Assembly: GCA_019683665.1 (NCBI GenBank)
Contig: JADGIB010000056.1
Location: 1-15,366, forward strand
DNA length: 15,366 nucleotides
Source: Solirubrobacteraceae bacterium
GTDB taxonomy: Bacteria; Actinomycetota; Thermoleophilia; Solirubrobacterales; Solirubrobacteraceae
Reading direction: 5' to 3'
Numbering within the stretch: the stretch's first letter is position 1; every line of letters begins with the position of its first letter. Shown here in pieces: positions 1 to 6,955 of the stretch. Under the pieces are notes generated by a model. The model was not told the DNA's origin, made no database searches, and worked only from the letters and a program-made list of their open reading frames with translations. A program made the position numbers and the translations under genes.

Positions 1-58
1 CTTGACGCCGGCGCGGGCCCGTCGGCTGGAGGCCAAGCGCCGCCGCGCCGGCGTCAAG
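1..58. repeat. Perfect 16-bp inverted repeat at the left edge
   Basis: Bases 1-16 (CTTGACGCCGGCGCGG) are the exact reverse complement of bases 43-58, with 26 bases between the arms. It lies about 40 bases beyond the stop of the LOG gene, so in that gene's transcript it could form a terminator-like hairpin; any T-tract would lie outside the window. Because one arm begins at base 1, a fold-back assembly or amplification artefact at a contig end is equally possible. Confidence 0.6.
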
Positions 59-97
59 CGCGCGCGCCGGCGGCCGGCCGCCGACGACGAGGCCGGC
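2..97 (+). CDS. Possible C-terminal tail of an ArfB-like ribosome-rescue hydrolase (partial, doubtful)
   Basis: The first plus-strand codons read as a very basic peptide, with RRLEAKRRRAGVKRARRRP starting about residue 7. This resembles the Lys/Arg-rich C-terminal tail of ArfB/YaeJ/ICT1-type peptidyl-tRNA hydrolases, which enters the mRNA channel of stalled ribosomes and typically ends in RRL-x-KRRR-x-x-KRxRR-like patterns. The catalytic GGQ domain would lie to the left of the window. The reading frame has no stop before it runs into the convergent LOG gene; it stays open until 937, so either the end is wrong (sequencing error) or this is chance basic coding in GC-rich DNA. The right boundary given is arbitrary, at the base before the LOG stop. 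One arm of the inverted repeat also lies inside the basic motif. Treat as a hint only. Confidence 0.2.
68..83 (-). terminator. GC-only palindrome just downstream of the LOG gene, possible terminator
   Basis: CGGCGGCCGGCCGCCG is a perfect 16-bp palindrome about 14 bases after the LOG stop codon. As RNA it could make a 6-bp GC stem with a 4-base loop, but no T-tract follows in the minus direction. In DNA this GC-rich such a palindrome can occur by chance. Confidence 0.22.
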
Positions 98-817
98 TCA
101 GAGCGCCGTGCCCTGGGCGAGCGCGGCGCGGCGCATGATCTCGACGACCTCGTCGGGCTCGTCGGCGATCGCCGCCAGGGCGAGGTCCTCGCGGTCGAGG
201 TACCCGCCGGCCAGCAGCCGCTCCCCGACCCACGCCCACAGCGGCTCCCAGTGCTCGCGCCCGACGAGGACGACCGGGAACTCGCGGATCTTGTCGGTCT
301 GGATGAGGACGAGCGCCTCGAACAGCTCGTCGAGCGTCCCGAACCCGCCGGGGAGGACGACGAACCCGCGGGCGTAGCGGACGAAGCAGACCTTGCGGGC
401 GAAGAAGTGGCGGAACGTCAGCGAGACGTCGAGGTACGGGTTCGGGACCTGCTCGTAGGGCAGCTCGATGTTCAGCCCGATCGAGCGCGCGCCGACGTCG
501 CGGGCGCCGCGGTTGGCCGCCTCCATGAGCCCCGGGCCGCCGCCGGTGATGACGTCGAAGCCGGCGCGCCCGAGCGCGGCGCCGACCGCCCGCCCGAGCG
601 CGTACTCGGGCTGGTCGGGGCGCACGCGGGCCGACCCGAACACGCTCACCCCGCAGGAGACGTCGGCCAGGGCGGCGAAGCCGCGGGCGAGGTCGGCCCG
701 CATCCGGTCGAGCCGCTCCTCGTCGGTGTGCAGCGACTCGACCCGCGGCCACTGCGCGGCCAGCAGCTCCTCGTCGGGGGTGAGCGGGATGCGGATCCCG
801 GTGTCGTGCTCGGTCAT
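98..817 (-). CDS. LOG-family (TIGR00730-type) nucleotide 5'-monophosphate phosphoribohydrolase
   Basis: Rossmann-fold protein of the LOG family, long mis-annotated as lysine decarboxylase. Characterised members hydrolyse cytokinin riboside 5'-monophosphates or AMP to free base plus ribose 5-phosphate; the substrate here is unknown. From the ATG at 817 the protein is 239 aa. It shows SVFGSAR (about 58-64), GGGPGLMEAANRG (about 92-104) and the signature PGGFGTLDELFE (about 156-167), with the Arg of FFARK and the Glu of the last motif as likely catalytic residues. The N-terminal ~50 residues are a helical extension seen in larger bacterial members. A GTG at 829 would add four residues. I prefer ATG 817 because a CCTACCGT -10-like element sits 10 bases upstream, suiting a leaderless message, and I see no Shine-Dalgarno for either start. 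It follows the DCC gene by 23 bases and may be transcribed both with it and alone. Confidence 0.9.
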   Translation of the reverse strand: MTEHDTGIRIPLTPDEELLAAQWPRVESLHTDEERLDRMRADLARGFAALADVSCGVSVFGSARVRPDQPEYALGRAVGAALGRAGFDVITGGGPGLMEAANRGARDVGARSIGLNIELPYEQVPNPYLDVSLTFRHFFARKVCFVRYARGFVVLPGGFGTLDELFEALVLIQTDKIREFPVVLVGREHWEPLWAWVGERLLAGGYLDREDLALAAIADEPDEVVEIMRRAALAQGTAL

Positions 818-827
818 GCGCGACCAC

Positions 828-833
828 ACGGTA
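828..833 (-). promoter_or_regulatory. Candidate -10 box (TACCGT) for LOG, leaderless type
   Basis: On the minus strand CCTACCGT lies 10 bases before the ATG at 817. TANNNT matches the loose actinobacterial -10 consensus, and transcription would begin at or within a few bases of the start codon. The same eight bases precede the proline dehydrogenase gene. No convincing -35 box was found, and the element overlaps the alternative GTG start. Confidence 0.35.
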
Positions 834-840
834 GGCGCGC

Positions 841-1242
841 TCAGGCGCAGCGGGCGATCCGCGCCGTCGCCCGCCGCTTCAGCGGGGCGGGCACGAACCG
901 GCTCAGCGGCGTGCGGTGGTCGGCCACCCAGCGGTAGAAGCGGTCGGTCGGGCCGGGCAGGCGCGTCGCCAGCCAGGCGACCGGGGCGCCGGCCGGGAGC
1001 TGCTCGGCGACGATCGAGAGCGCCGCCCCGCCGGAGCGGATCCGCCCGGCGGCGTCGACGACGTGCGCGGAGCGCAGCCGCTCGCCCGGCGGGACCGGGG
1101 CCAGCAGCCGCTGCCCCTCGGGCGACTGGATCGCCACCGGGCGCAGCCGGCGGCGGACGTCCCAGTCGAGCAGCCGCGCGACCCAGAAGCGGCAGAAGCC
1201 GCAGTCGGCGTCGTAGAGGACGGTGAGGCGCGGGCCGGGCAC
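841..1242 (-). CDS. DCC family (DUF393) thiol-disulfide oxidoreductase-like protein
   Basis: Small 133-aa protein of the DCC/DUF393 family, thioredoxin-like proteins whose physiological role is mostly unassigned. The N-terminus reads LTVLYDADCGFC (about 6-17), the family hallmark: a first beta strand followed by D-x-D-C-x-x-C with C14 and C17 as the putative redox pair. A helix with RFW..RLL and the P-V-A-I-Q segment (about 35-39) follow as expected. No signal peptide or membrane segment is seen, so it is probably cytoplasmic. The GTG start at 1242 is supported by a GAGGAGG Shine-Dalgarno about five bases upstream, in the 17-base gap after the cyclodeaminase gene. The C-terminus is Arg-rich (LKRRATARIARCA). 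Its place at the end of a catabolic operon may be coincidental; nothing in the sequence ties it to ring-amide metabolism. Confidence 0.85.
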   Translation of the reverse strand: MPGPRLTVLYDADCGFCRFWVARLLDWDVRRRLRPVAIQSPEGQRLLAPVPPGERLRSAHVVDAAGRIRSGGAALSIVAEQLPAGAPVAWLATRLPGPTDRFYRWVADHRTPLSRFVPAPLKRRATARIARCA

Positions 1243-1259
1243 GGCCCTCCTCTACCCGA

Positions 1260-2237
1260 TCAGAGCGCGACGACGGTCCCCCGCCCGCCGGCGACCGCCC
1301 GCTCGTGGACGAGCCGCGCGACCGCGAGGTCCTGGACGGCCTGCCCGAGCGAGACGTAGACGGTGAGCGCGTCCGCCGACGGGCGCCCGGGCCGCGTCCC
1401 GGCCAGCACCTCGCCGATCTCGGTCGCGACGTGCTCGGGGCCGAAGCGGCCCTCCTCGATCGGGATGAGGCAGTCGCCCGACTCGGCCAGCGCGGCGGCG
1501 CGCGCGTCGACGACGACGGTCGCGCGGGCCATCGTGTCGGACTCCAGCTCGCGCGCCGTCGGGTGGTGGGCGCCGACCGCGTTGACGTGGGCGCCGGCGG
1601 CGAGCGCCGCGTCCGGGACGACCGGCTCGGTCGCGGACGTCACCGTGCAGACGACGTCGGCCCCGGCGACGGCGGCGGCCGCGTCCTCGGCCGCCCGCAC
1701 GTCGAGGTCCGGGTGGGCGGCGGCGATCGCGGCGGCGGCCTCCGCCGCCCGCTGCGGGGTGCGCCCGGCGACCCGCACCTCGGCGACCGGGCGCACGGCC
1801 CGCATCGCCGCGACGTGCGCGCCCGCCTGCGGCCCGGTCCCGACGACGGCGAGCACGGCCGCGCCGGGCCGCGCGAGCGCGTCGGTGGCGACGGCCGACG
1901 CCGCCGCGGTCCGCGCGAGCGTCAGCGCGGCGGCGTCCAGCAGCGCGCGGACCGCGCCGGTCTCGGCGTCCATGAGCAGGACGACCCCGCCGATCCGCGG
2001 CAGGCCGCGCGCCGGGTTGCCGGGCGCGACGACGATCGACTTCAGCGCCAGCGCCCCGTCGCCCGGCAGCGCCGCCGGCATCGCCAGGTGCTCCACCCCG
2101 CCGGGCAGCGCCGTCCCCAGCCGCAGCGGCTGGACGGCGCGGCCCGCCGACAGGTCGACCTGGGCGCGGCGCACCGCCTCGACGCACGCGGCCGGGTCGG
2201 CGAGCGCGCGGACGTCGTCGGCCCCGAGGATCAGCAC
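1260..2237 (-). CDS. Ornithine cyclodeaminase / mu-crystallin family enzyme
   Basis: NAD(P)-dependent enzyme of the OCD/mu-crystallin family, 325 aa, the usual length. Ornithine cyclodeaminases convert L-ornithine to L-proline and ammonia; relatives reduce cyclic imines (pyrroline- or piperideine-2-carboxylate), dehydrogenate alanine, or serve in siderophore synthesis. Visible landmarks: K66 in ALKSIVV, the LTLARTAAAS segment (R109), the dinucleotide-binding GTGPQA (133-138), NAVGAHHPTARELESD (about 219-234, the usual G-x-x-x-P-x-x-RE region) and VSLGQAVQDLA (about 295-305). The GTG start at 2237 lies 4 bases after the permease stop, with GGTGAGG as ribosome-binding site inside the permease end, so it is cotranscribed with the importer. 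With proline dehydrogenase and P5C dehydrogenase nearby, a proline-forming activity is an attractive inference, but family members are too similar in sequence to decide between deaminase and imine reductase by eye. Confidence 0.88.
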   Translation of the reverse strand: MLILGADDVRALADPAACVEAVRRAQVDLSAGRAVQPLRLGTALPGGVEHLAMPAALPGDGALALKSIVVAPGNPARGLPRIGGVVLLMDAETGAVRALLDAAALTLARTAAASAVATDALARPGAAVLAVVGTGPQAGAHVAAMRAVRPVAEVRVAGRTPQRAAEAAAAIAAAHPDLDVRAAEDAAAAVAGADVVCTVTSATEPVVPDAALAAGAHVNAVGAHHPTARELESDTMARATVVVDARAAALAESGDCLIPIEEGRFGPEHVATEIGEVLAGTRPGRPSADALTVYVSLGQAVQDLAVARLVHERAVAGGRGTVVAL

Positions 2238-2241
2238 GGCC

Positions 2242-3216
2242 TCACCGGCGCCGCAGCAGCTGGTCGGCCGCGACCGCGCTGAGGATCAGCACGCCCTGGA
2301 CGAGGAGCTGGTAGGTCGAGTCGATCCCGAGCAGGTCGAAGCCGTTGCCGATGATCGCGAGCGTGAGGACGCCGAGCACGCCGCGCCACACGGCGCCCTC
2401 GCCGCCGAGGATGCTCGTGCCGCCGACGACGGCCGCCGCGATCGCCGACAGCTCCAGCCCGGTGCCGAGGTCGGCCTGGGCCGAGGCGGTCCGCGACGCG
2501 GCCAGGACGCCGGCGATCCCGGCGGCCAGCCCCGACAGGGCGTAGCAGGCGCCGCGCACGAGCTCGGTCCGGATGCCCGACAGGCGCGCCGCCTCCTCGT
2601 TGCCGCCCACGGCGAAGACATAGCGCCCGAACGTCGTGCGCGCCAGCAGGAAGGCCGTGATCGCGAAGAACACGACGAACACCCACACCGAGTACTTCGC
2701 GCCCAGCAGCTCGGAGCGCCCGAGCGTGCGGAACCCGGAGTCGGTGACGGTCACGATCGCCCCGCCGGTGATGAGCAGGGCCAGGCCGCGGAAGACGATC
2801 CCGGTCGCGAGCGTCCCGATGAACGAGTTGATCCGGGTCAGGTGGATGACGACCGCGTTGGCCAGGCCCAGGCCGAGGCCGCAGACGACGCCGGCGGCGA
2901 CGCCGACGTCGGGCGTCGTCGACGAGGCGACCTTCGCGGCGACGACCGCCGACAGGCCGTAGATCGCGCCCGTCGACAGGTCGAAGATCCCGCACACGAT
3001 GCAGATCGTGATCGCGCACGTGATGATCCCCAGCGGCGCCGACTGGTCGAGGATGTTCAGCAGGTTGCGCTCGGTCAGGAACGTGCTCGTCGACAGGCTC
3101 AGCGCGACGAACAGCGCGACGAAGCAGAGGACGATCCCGTAGTCGCGCACGATCAGGCCGCGCCGTCCGCGCGAGGCGGCCGCCGCGGCCGTGGGCTCGG
3201 TGGTGGTCGTGCTCAT
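2242..3216 (-). CDS. ABC importer permease, RbsC/BPD_transp_2 (CUT2) type
   Basis: Inner-membrane subunit of a ribose-type importer, 324 aa. The N-terminal ~25 residues are a Ser/Thr/Ala/Arg-rich cytoplasmic tail. Hydrophobic segments then start at about 27-47 (YGIVLCFVALFVALSL) and 60-80, and continue to the end, consistent with 8-10 membrane helices. Family landmarks are GIFDLSTGAIYG (about 76-87), INSFIGTLATG (129-139), the ATPase-contact loop VGGNEEAARLSGI (about 203-215) and GGTSILGGEG (265-274). The family works as a homodimer with one double-ATPase subunit and a binding protein, all encoded just upstream. ATG 3216 overlaps the ATPase stop (ATGA), and CAGGAG lies 10-12 bases upstream inside the ATPase gene, so translation is probably coupled. 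The reading frame stays open far upstream, but that part is a shadow of other genes. Substrate is not readable from the sequence. Confidence 0.92.
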   Translation of the reverse strand: MSTTTTEPTAAAAASRGRRGLIVRDYGIVLCFVALFVALSLSTSTFLTERNLLNILDQSAPLGIITCAITICIVCGIFDLSTGAIYGLSAVVAAKVASSTTPDVGVAAGVVCGLGLGLANAVVIHLTRINSFIGTLATGIVFRGLALLITGGAIVTVTDSGFRTLGRSELLGAKYSVWVFVVFFAITAFLLARTTFGRYVFAVGGNEEAARLSGIRTELVRGACYALSGLAAGIAGVLAASRTASAQADLGTGLELSAIAAAVVGGTSILGGEGAVWRGVLGVLTLAIIGNGFDLLGIDSTYQLLVQGVLILSAVAADQLLRRR

Positions 3217-4766
3217 GTGGATGGGGCTCCTGGGCTGGTGCGCGGCGGCGCGAACGCCGCGCGCATGACGTTCTCCTCGGTGGCGACGTCGCCGGGGATC
3301 TCCTCGACGATCCGCCCCGCCCGCATCACGAGGACGCGATGGCTGAGGGACAGGACCTCCTCGATCTCCGACGAGATGAGCAGCACGGCCATGCCGTCGC
3401 GGGCGAGGTCGACGAGCAGGTCGTGGATCTGGCGCTTGGCGCCGATGTCGACGCCGCGGGTCGGCTCGTCGGCCAGCAGGACCGTCGGCCGCCGGGCCAG
3501 CCACTTCGCGAACAGGACCTTCTGCTGGTTGCCGCCGGACAGGCCGACGACGGGCTGCTCGAGCGACGCGGCGCGCACGTCGAGCCGGTCGGCCAGCGCC
3601 CGCGCCTGGTCGCGCTCGGCCCTGCGGCGGACGACCCCGGCCCGGGCGAGCTGGGCGACGGTCGTCAGCGAGGCGTTCTCGCGCACCGACCGCAGCATGA
3701 GCAGGCCCTCGTCCTTGCGACTCTCGGGCAGCATCGCGATGCCGCTGCGGATCGCGTCGCGCGGGTGGCGCAGCCGCAGCCGCCGCCCGCCCATGCGCAC
3801 CTCGCCGGCGTCGAGGCGGTCGGCCCCGAACAGCGCCCGCGCGACCTCGGTGCGGCCGCTGCCGACGAGCCCGGCGAGGCCGACGATCTCGCCCGCGCGC
3901 AGCTGGAGCGACACGTCGTCGAGCGCGCCGGCGCGGCGCAGCCCGCGCGCCTCCAGCACGACCGGCGCGTCCGGCTTGGGGCGGCGGTGCGCCGGCGCCA
4001 TCAGCTCCAGGTCGCGGCCGAGCATCGCCTGCACGAGCGACTCGGGCGTCTCGTCCTTCGCCGGCCCGGTGCGGACGAGCGCCCCGTCGCGCATGACGGT
4101 GACGGCGTCGCAGACGTCGAGCACCTCCTCGAGGTGGTGGGAGACGAGGACGACGCTCGTGCCGTCGGCGGCGAGGCGGCGGATGATGTCCAGCAGCCGC
4201 CGCGACTCGTCGATCGTCAGCGCGGCGGTCGGCTCGTCCATGAGGATCACGCGCGCGTCGCGGGCGATCGCGCGCAGGATCTCGACCTTCTGCTGCTCGG
4301 CCGTGCGCAGGTCGCCGACGCGCGCGTCGGCGGGCAGGCCGAAACCGGTGCGGGCCTCGAGCTCCGCGTAGCGGCGGCGCAGCTCCCGGGTCTGCACGAC
4401 CCCGGCCCGGCGCGGCTCGAGCCCGAGGAAGACGTTCTCGATCACGGTCCGGGCCGGGACGAGCGCGATCTCCTGGGCGATCATCGCGATCCCCTCGGCG
4501 AGCGCGTCGCGGGGCGAGGCGAAGCGCACCGGCCGCCCGTCGACGCGCAGCTCGCCGCCGTCGGGCGCGTGGACGCCGCCGATCATCTTCGACAGCGTCG
4601 ACTTGCCGGCGCCGTTCTCGCCGACGAGCCCGTGGACCGAGCCCGCCGCGATCGCGACGCTGACGCCCTTCACGGCGTGGACGCCGCCGAACCGCTTCGT
4701 CAGCTCGACGGCCTCGACGCGGGGGCGGGACGCGCCCGCCCCCGCGATCGTGGTGTTCTGCGGCAC
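3213..4766 (-). CDS. ABC importer ATP-binding protein with two ATPase domains (RbsA/MglA type)
   Basis: Energises uptake by a CUT2-type importer; 517 aa, the usual two-domain length. Domain 1 (about 17-250) has Walker A GENGAGKST (49-57), a signature region RTAEQQKVEIL (about 154-164), Walker B VILMDEPTA (173-181) and the H-loop in LVSHHLEEV (208-215). Domain 2 (about 268-505) has the family's normally degenerate Walker A GLVGSGRTE (299-307, no GKS/T), a textbook signature LSGGNQQK (409-416) and Walker B LLADEPTRG (430-438), with SSEIEE where the H-loop His usually stands. This asymmetry is normal for RbsA relatives. The GTG start at 4766 is set by TAGGAG 9-10 bases upstream; the TAG of that site is the stop codon of the binding-protein gene. 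The stop overlaps the permease ATG by four bases. Confidence 0.94.
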   Translation of the reverse strand: MPQNTTIAGAGASRPRVEAVELTKRFGGVHAVKGVSVAIAAGSVHGLVGENGAGKSTLSKMIGGVHAPDGGELRVDGRPVRFASPRDALAEGIAMIAQEIALVPARTVIENVFLGLEPRRAGVVQTRELRRRYAELEARTGFGLPADARVGDLRTAEQQKVEILRAIARDARVILMDEPTAALTIDESRRLLDIIRRLAADGTSVVLVSHHLEEVLDVCDAVTVMRDGALVRTGPAKDETPESLVQAMLGRDLELMAPAHRRPKPDAPVVLEARGLRRAGALDDVSLQLRAGEIVGLAGLVGSGRTEVARALFGADRLDAGEVRMGGRRLRLRHPRDAIRSGIAMLPESRKDEGLLMLRSVRENASLTTVAQLARAGVVRRRAERDQARALADRLDVRAASLEQPVVGLSGGNQQKVLFAKWLARRPTVLLADEPTRGVDIGAKRQIHDLLVDLARDGMAVLLISSEIEEVLSLSHRVLVMRAGRIVEEIPGDVATEENVMRAAFAPPRTSPGAPST

Positions 4767-4778
4767 CGCGGCCGGCTC

Positions 4779-5834
4779 CTAGTCGTCGTACTCGCCTTCG
4801 AAGTCGCCGAGGGTCTCCTTCGTCCCGCGCGGCTCCTGCAGCTCGCGGGTGTCGAAGCTCGACGGGACGTCCTCGCCCTTCGCGGCGGCGATCGCCAGCT
4901 CGGCGGCCTTGCGGCCGGCGGCCTTCTCGGCGATGACGTAGACGCCGGCCCAGCGGCCGTCCTTGACGGCCTTCACGGCCTGGCGCGAGCCGCCGTTGCC
5001 GATGAGCTTGACCTCGCCGGCCTTGCCCGCGTCCTCGACGGCCTGCTCGACGCCGGCGATCGCCTGCGAGGAGCCGACGATGACGTTGACGTCCGGATGG
5101 GCCTGCAGGACGTTCTGGCCGGCCTTCAGGCCGTCGGCCTGCGTGTAGCCGCCGACGACGGTCGCGACGAGCTCGGCGTTCGGCGCCTTCGAGATCGCCT
5201 CCTTGACCGCCTCGGTGCGGGCGGCGTCGAGCGGCAGCTGCGGGTTGCCCTCCAGGTAGGCGATCTTGCACGGGTCGAGGTCGCCGCACGCCTCGACGGC
5301 CATCTCGCCCAGCGCGGTGCCGTTCTCGACCGGCGGCTCGCCGACGAAGACCATGCCCTCGACCTGCGGCTCGAGCGAGGCGTAGTCGGTGCCGACCGGC
5401 GTGAACTCGGCCACGACCGGGATGCCCTCGGCGATCGCCTCCTCGACGACCGGGACGACGGCGTTGCCGTCGTTGGCCTGCACGACGAACGCGTCGAAGT
5501 CGCCCGACGCGATCGCGTTCTGGATCTGCGAGACCTGCTTGGCCGAGTCGAAGTTCGGGTCGAAGAACTCGGCCTCGACGCCGGCGGCCTTCGCGGCCTC
5601 CTGCACGCCCGCCCAGGTCGCCTGCGCGAACGAGTTCGCGCCCGCGAAGCCGAAGAACGCGATCTTCTTGACGTCGCCGTCGCCCGTGGCGGCGGTGCTT
5701 GCGGCCGCCGTCCCGGTGCCGCCCGACGTCGACGTGTCGTCGTCGCTGCCGCACGCCGCCAGCGCGCCCGTGGCCAGGGCCACGGCCGCCAGCGTCGCCG
5801 CGCGCGCGAACCCGCGTCCCCTCGTGATCCTCAT
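4779..5834 (-). CDS. Sugar-type (Peripla_BP_4, RbsB-like) substrate-binding lipoprotein
   Basis: Extracytoplasmic receptor of the adjacent importer, 351 aa. Residues 1-28 are a lipoprotein signal: an Arg-rich start (MRITRGRGFAR), a hydrophobic Ala/Leu core and a lipobox LAAC with C28 as the lipidated residue, followed by a Gly/Ser/Thr/Asp-rich linker to about residue 52. The mature part is a two-lobed type-1 periplasmic binding fold: KIAFFGFAGANSFAQATWAG opens it, then FDAFVVQANDGNAVVPVVEEAI, VFVGEPPVENG, VIVGSSQAIAGVEQAV and GVYVIAEKAAGRKAAELAI occupy the expected strand-turn positions. Two cysteines in EACGDLDPCKI could form a disulfide. ATG 5834 has AGGAGG about 8 bases upstream in the 17-base gap after the peptidase gene. 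The family is best known for sugars but also binds AI-2 and other small polar ligands; the operon context suggests an amide or amino-acid derivative. Confidence 0.93.
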   Translation of the reverse strand: MRITRGRGFARAATLAAVALATGALAACGSDDDTSTSGGTGTAAASTAATGDGDVKKIAFFGFAGANSFAQATWAGVQEAAKAAGVEAEFFDPNFDSAKQVSQIQNAIASGDFDAFVVQANDGNAVVPVVEEAIAEGIPVVAEFTPVGTDYASLEPQVEGMVFVGEPPVENGTALGEMAVEACGDLDPCKIAYLEGNPQLPLDAARTEAVKEAISKAPNAELVATVVGGYTQADGLKAGQNVLQAHPDVNVIVGSSQAIAGVEQAVEDAGKAGEVKLIGNGGSRQAVKAVKDGRWAGVYVIAEKAAGRKAAELAIAAAKGEDVPSSFDTRELQEPRGTKETLGDFEGEYDD

Positions 5835-5851
5835 GATCGTCCTCCTGTTCG

Positions 5852-6955
5852 TTATCCGGCGTCCGCCGGGATGTGTCGGAGCTCCAGGGGGAGGTGGGAC
5901 AGCAGCTCCGGCCCGTCCGCCCCGACGAGGACGTCGTCCTCGAGGCGGATCCCCCCGTGGCCGGTGCGGTAGATGCCGGGCTCGATCGTGAGGACCGTCC
6001 CGGCGACCAGCACGTCGTCGCTCCTCGGGATGAGGAACGGCGGCTCGTGCACCTCCAGGCCGATCGCGTGGCCGGCGCCGTGCAGGCAGTCGCCCACGTC
6101 CGGCGCGGCCTCGACGATCGCGCGCTGCGCGGCGTCGACGTCGCGGGCCGGCGCGCCGGCCTTCGCCGCGGCCATCGCCGCGTCGTAGGCCTCGCGCACG
6201 ACGGCCCACGCCCGCCGCGCCCACTCGCCCGGCTCGCCGACGGTGCCGCAGCGGGTGAGGTCGCCCCAGTACCCGTCGACGCTGGCGGACAGGTCGGCGC
6301 AGACGACGTCGCCGACCTGCAGGACCCGGTCGGACGGCTCGCCGTGCGGCTGCGAGGCGTGGTCGCCGAACAGCACGAGCGTGTGCGCGTGCGCGGCGCC
6401 GCGCCGGCGCAGCCGGTACTCGGCGAGCGCGTTGACCTCGCGCTCGGCCATGCCCGGGCGCAGCTCGGCGAAGAGCTCCTCCATCACCTCGCCGACGACC
6501 GTGCACGCCCGCCGGATCGCGGCCGCCTCCTCGGCGTCCTTGGCGACGCGCAGGCGCATGACCGTCGCGGCCGCGGGCACCGGCTCGACGCCGGCGTCCG
6601 CGAGCGCGAGCGCGCGCCCGTGCGACAGGTGGTCCTCCTCGACCCCGACCCGCCGGGCGCCGCGCAGCGCGCCGACGAGCTCGGGGATGCCGTTCGAGGT
6701 GGCGTCGTAGAGGACCGGCTCGCAGTCGGTCGGCGCGGCGGCGACGCCGTCGCGGTCGAGCGCCGGGACGACGAGCGCCCCGGTGCCGTCGGCCCGCACG
6801 ACGGCCGCCATGAGCCGCTCGAGCTGCAGGCCGTGGAACCCGGTCAGGTACGCGATCGACGCGTCCTTCGTCGCGACGATCGCGTCCAGGCCGGCCTCGG
6901 CGCAGAGCGCGGCGAGCCGCTCGACGCGGGCGCGGGTGGCGGCCGCGGTCGTCAC
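5852..6955 (-). CDS. M24 family metallopeptidase (Xaa-Pro dipeptidase / creatinase-like)
   Basis: Pita-bread-fold enzyme of 367 aa. M24 members cleave X-Pro peptide bonds (prolidase, aminopeptidase P) or, with altered metal sites, hydrolyse creatine and related C-N bonds. The N-terminal domain (about 1-130) carries the creatinase-N type IAYLTGFHGLQ motif. The catalytic half keeps all five metal ligands: D221 (ADLSA), D232 (GDLTR), H296 (in HGAGHAIGLEVHEPP), E325 (LTIEPGIY) and E339 (IRLEDD), so it should be a true dinuclear metalloenzyme rather than a metal-free creatinase. The start is the GTG at 6955, whose last two bases overlap the HyuB stop (GTGA), implying translational coupling. Such coupling to an ATP-dependent ring opener suggests that it acts on the linear product, for example releasing proline from an X-Pro dipeptide. 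Exact specificity is uncertain. Confidence 0.92.
   Translation of the reverse strand: MTTAAATRARVERLAALCAEAGLDAIVATKDASIAYLTGFHGLQLERLMAAVVRADGTGALVVPALDRDGVAAAPTDCEPVLYDATSNGIPELVGALRGARRVGVEEDHLSHGRALALADAGVEPVPAAATVMRLRVAKDAEEAAAIRRACTVVGEVMEELFAELRPGMAEREVNALAEYRLRRRGAAHAHTLVLFGDHASQPHGEPSDRVLQVGDVVCADLSASVDGYWGDLTRCGTVGEPGEWARRAWAVVREAYDAAMAAAKAGAPARDVDAAQRAIVEAAPDVGDCLHGAGHAIGLEVHEPPFLIPRSDDVLVAGTVLTIEPGIYRTGHGGIRLEDDVLVGADGPELLSHLPLELRHIPADAG

Noticed and set aside
1363..4371. Plus-strand open frame of about 1000 codons antisense to OCD, permease and ATPase
   Set aside because: Composition is Ser/Arg/Ala/Thr-rich without any domain. The opposite strand encodes three complete, motif-bearing proteins, so this is a codon-bias shadow.
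3213..4766. Non-canonical Walker A in the second ATPase domain (GLVGSGRTE) and odd signature in the first (RTAEQQK)
   Set aside because: Both are usual in RbsA/MglA-type double ATPases, so not evidence of a broken gene.
3217..5754. In-frame upstream extension of the permease to a 1170-aa fusion
   Set aside because: The extension is Arg/Gly-rich shadow of the ATPase and binding-protein genes; the permease has its own ATG with a ribosome-binding site and ATGA overlap.
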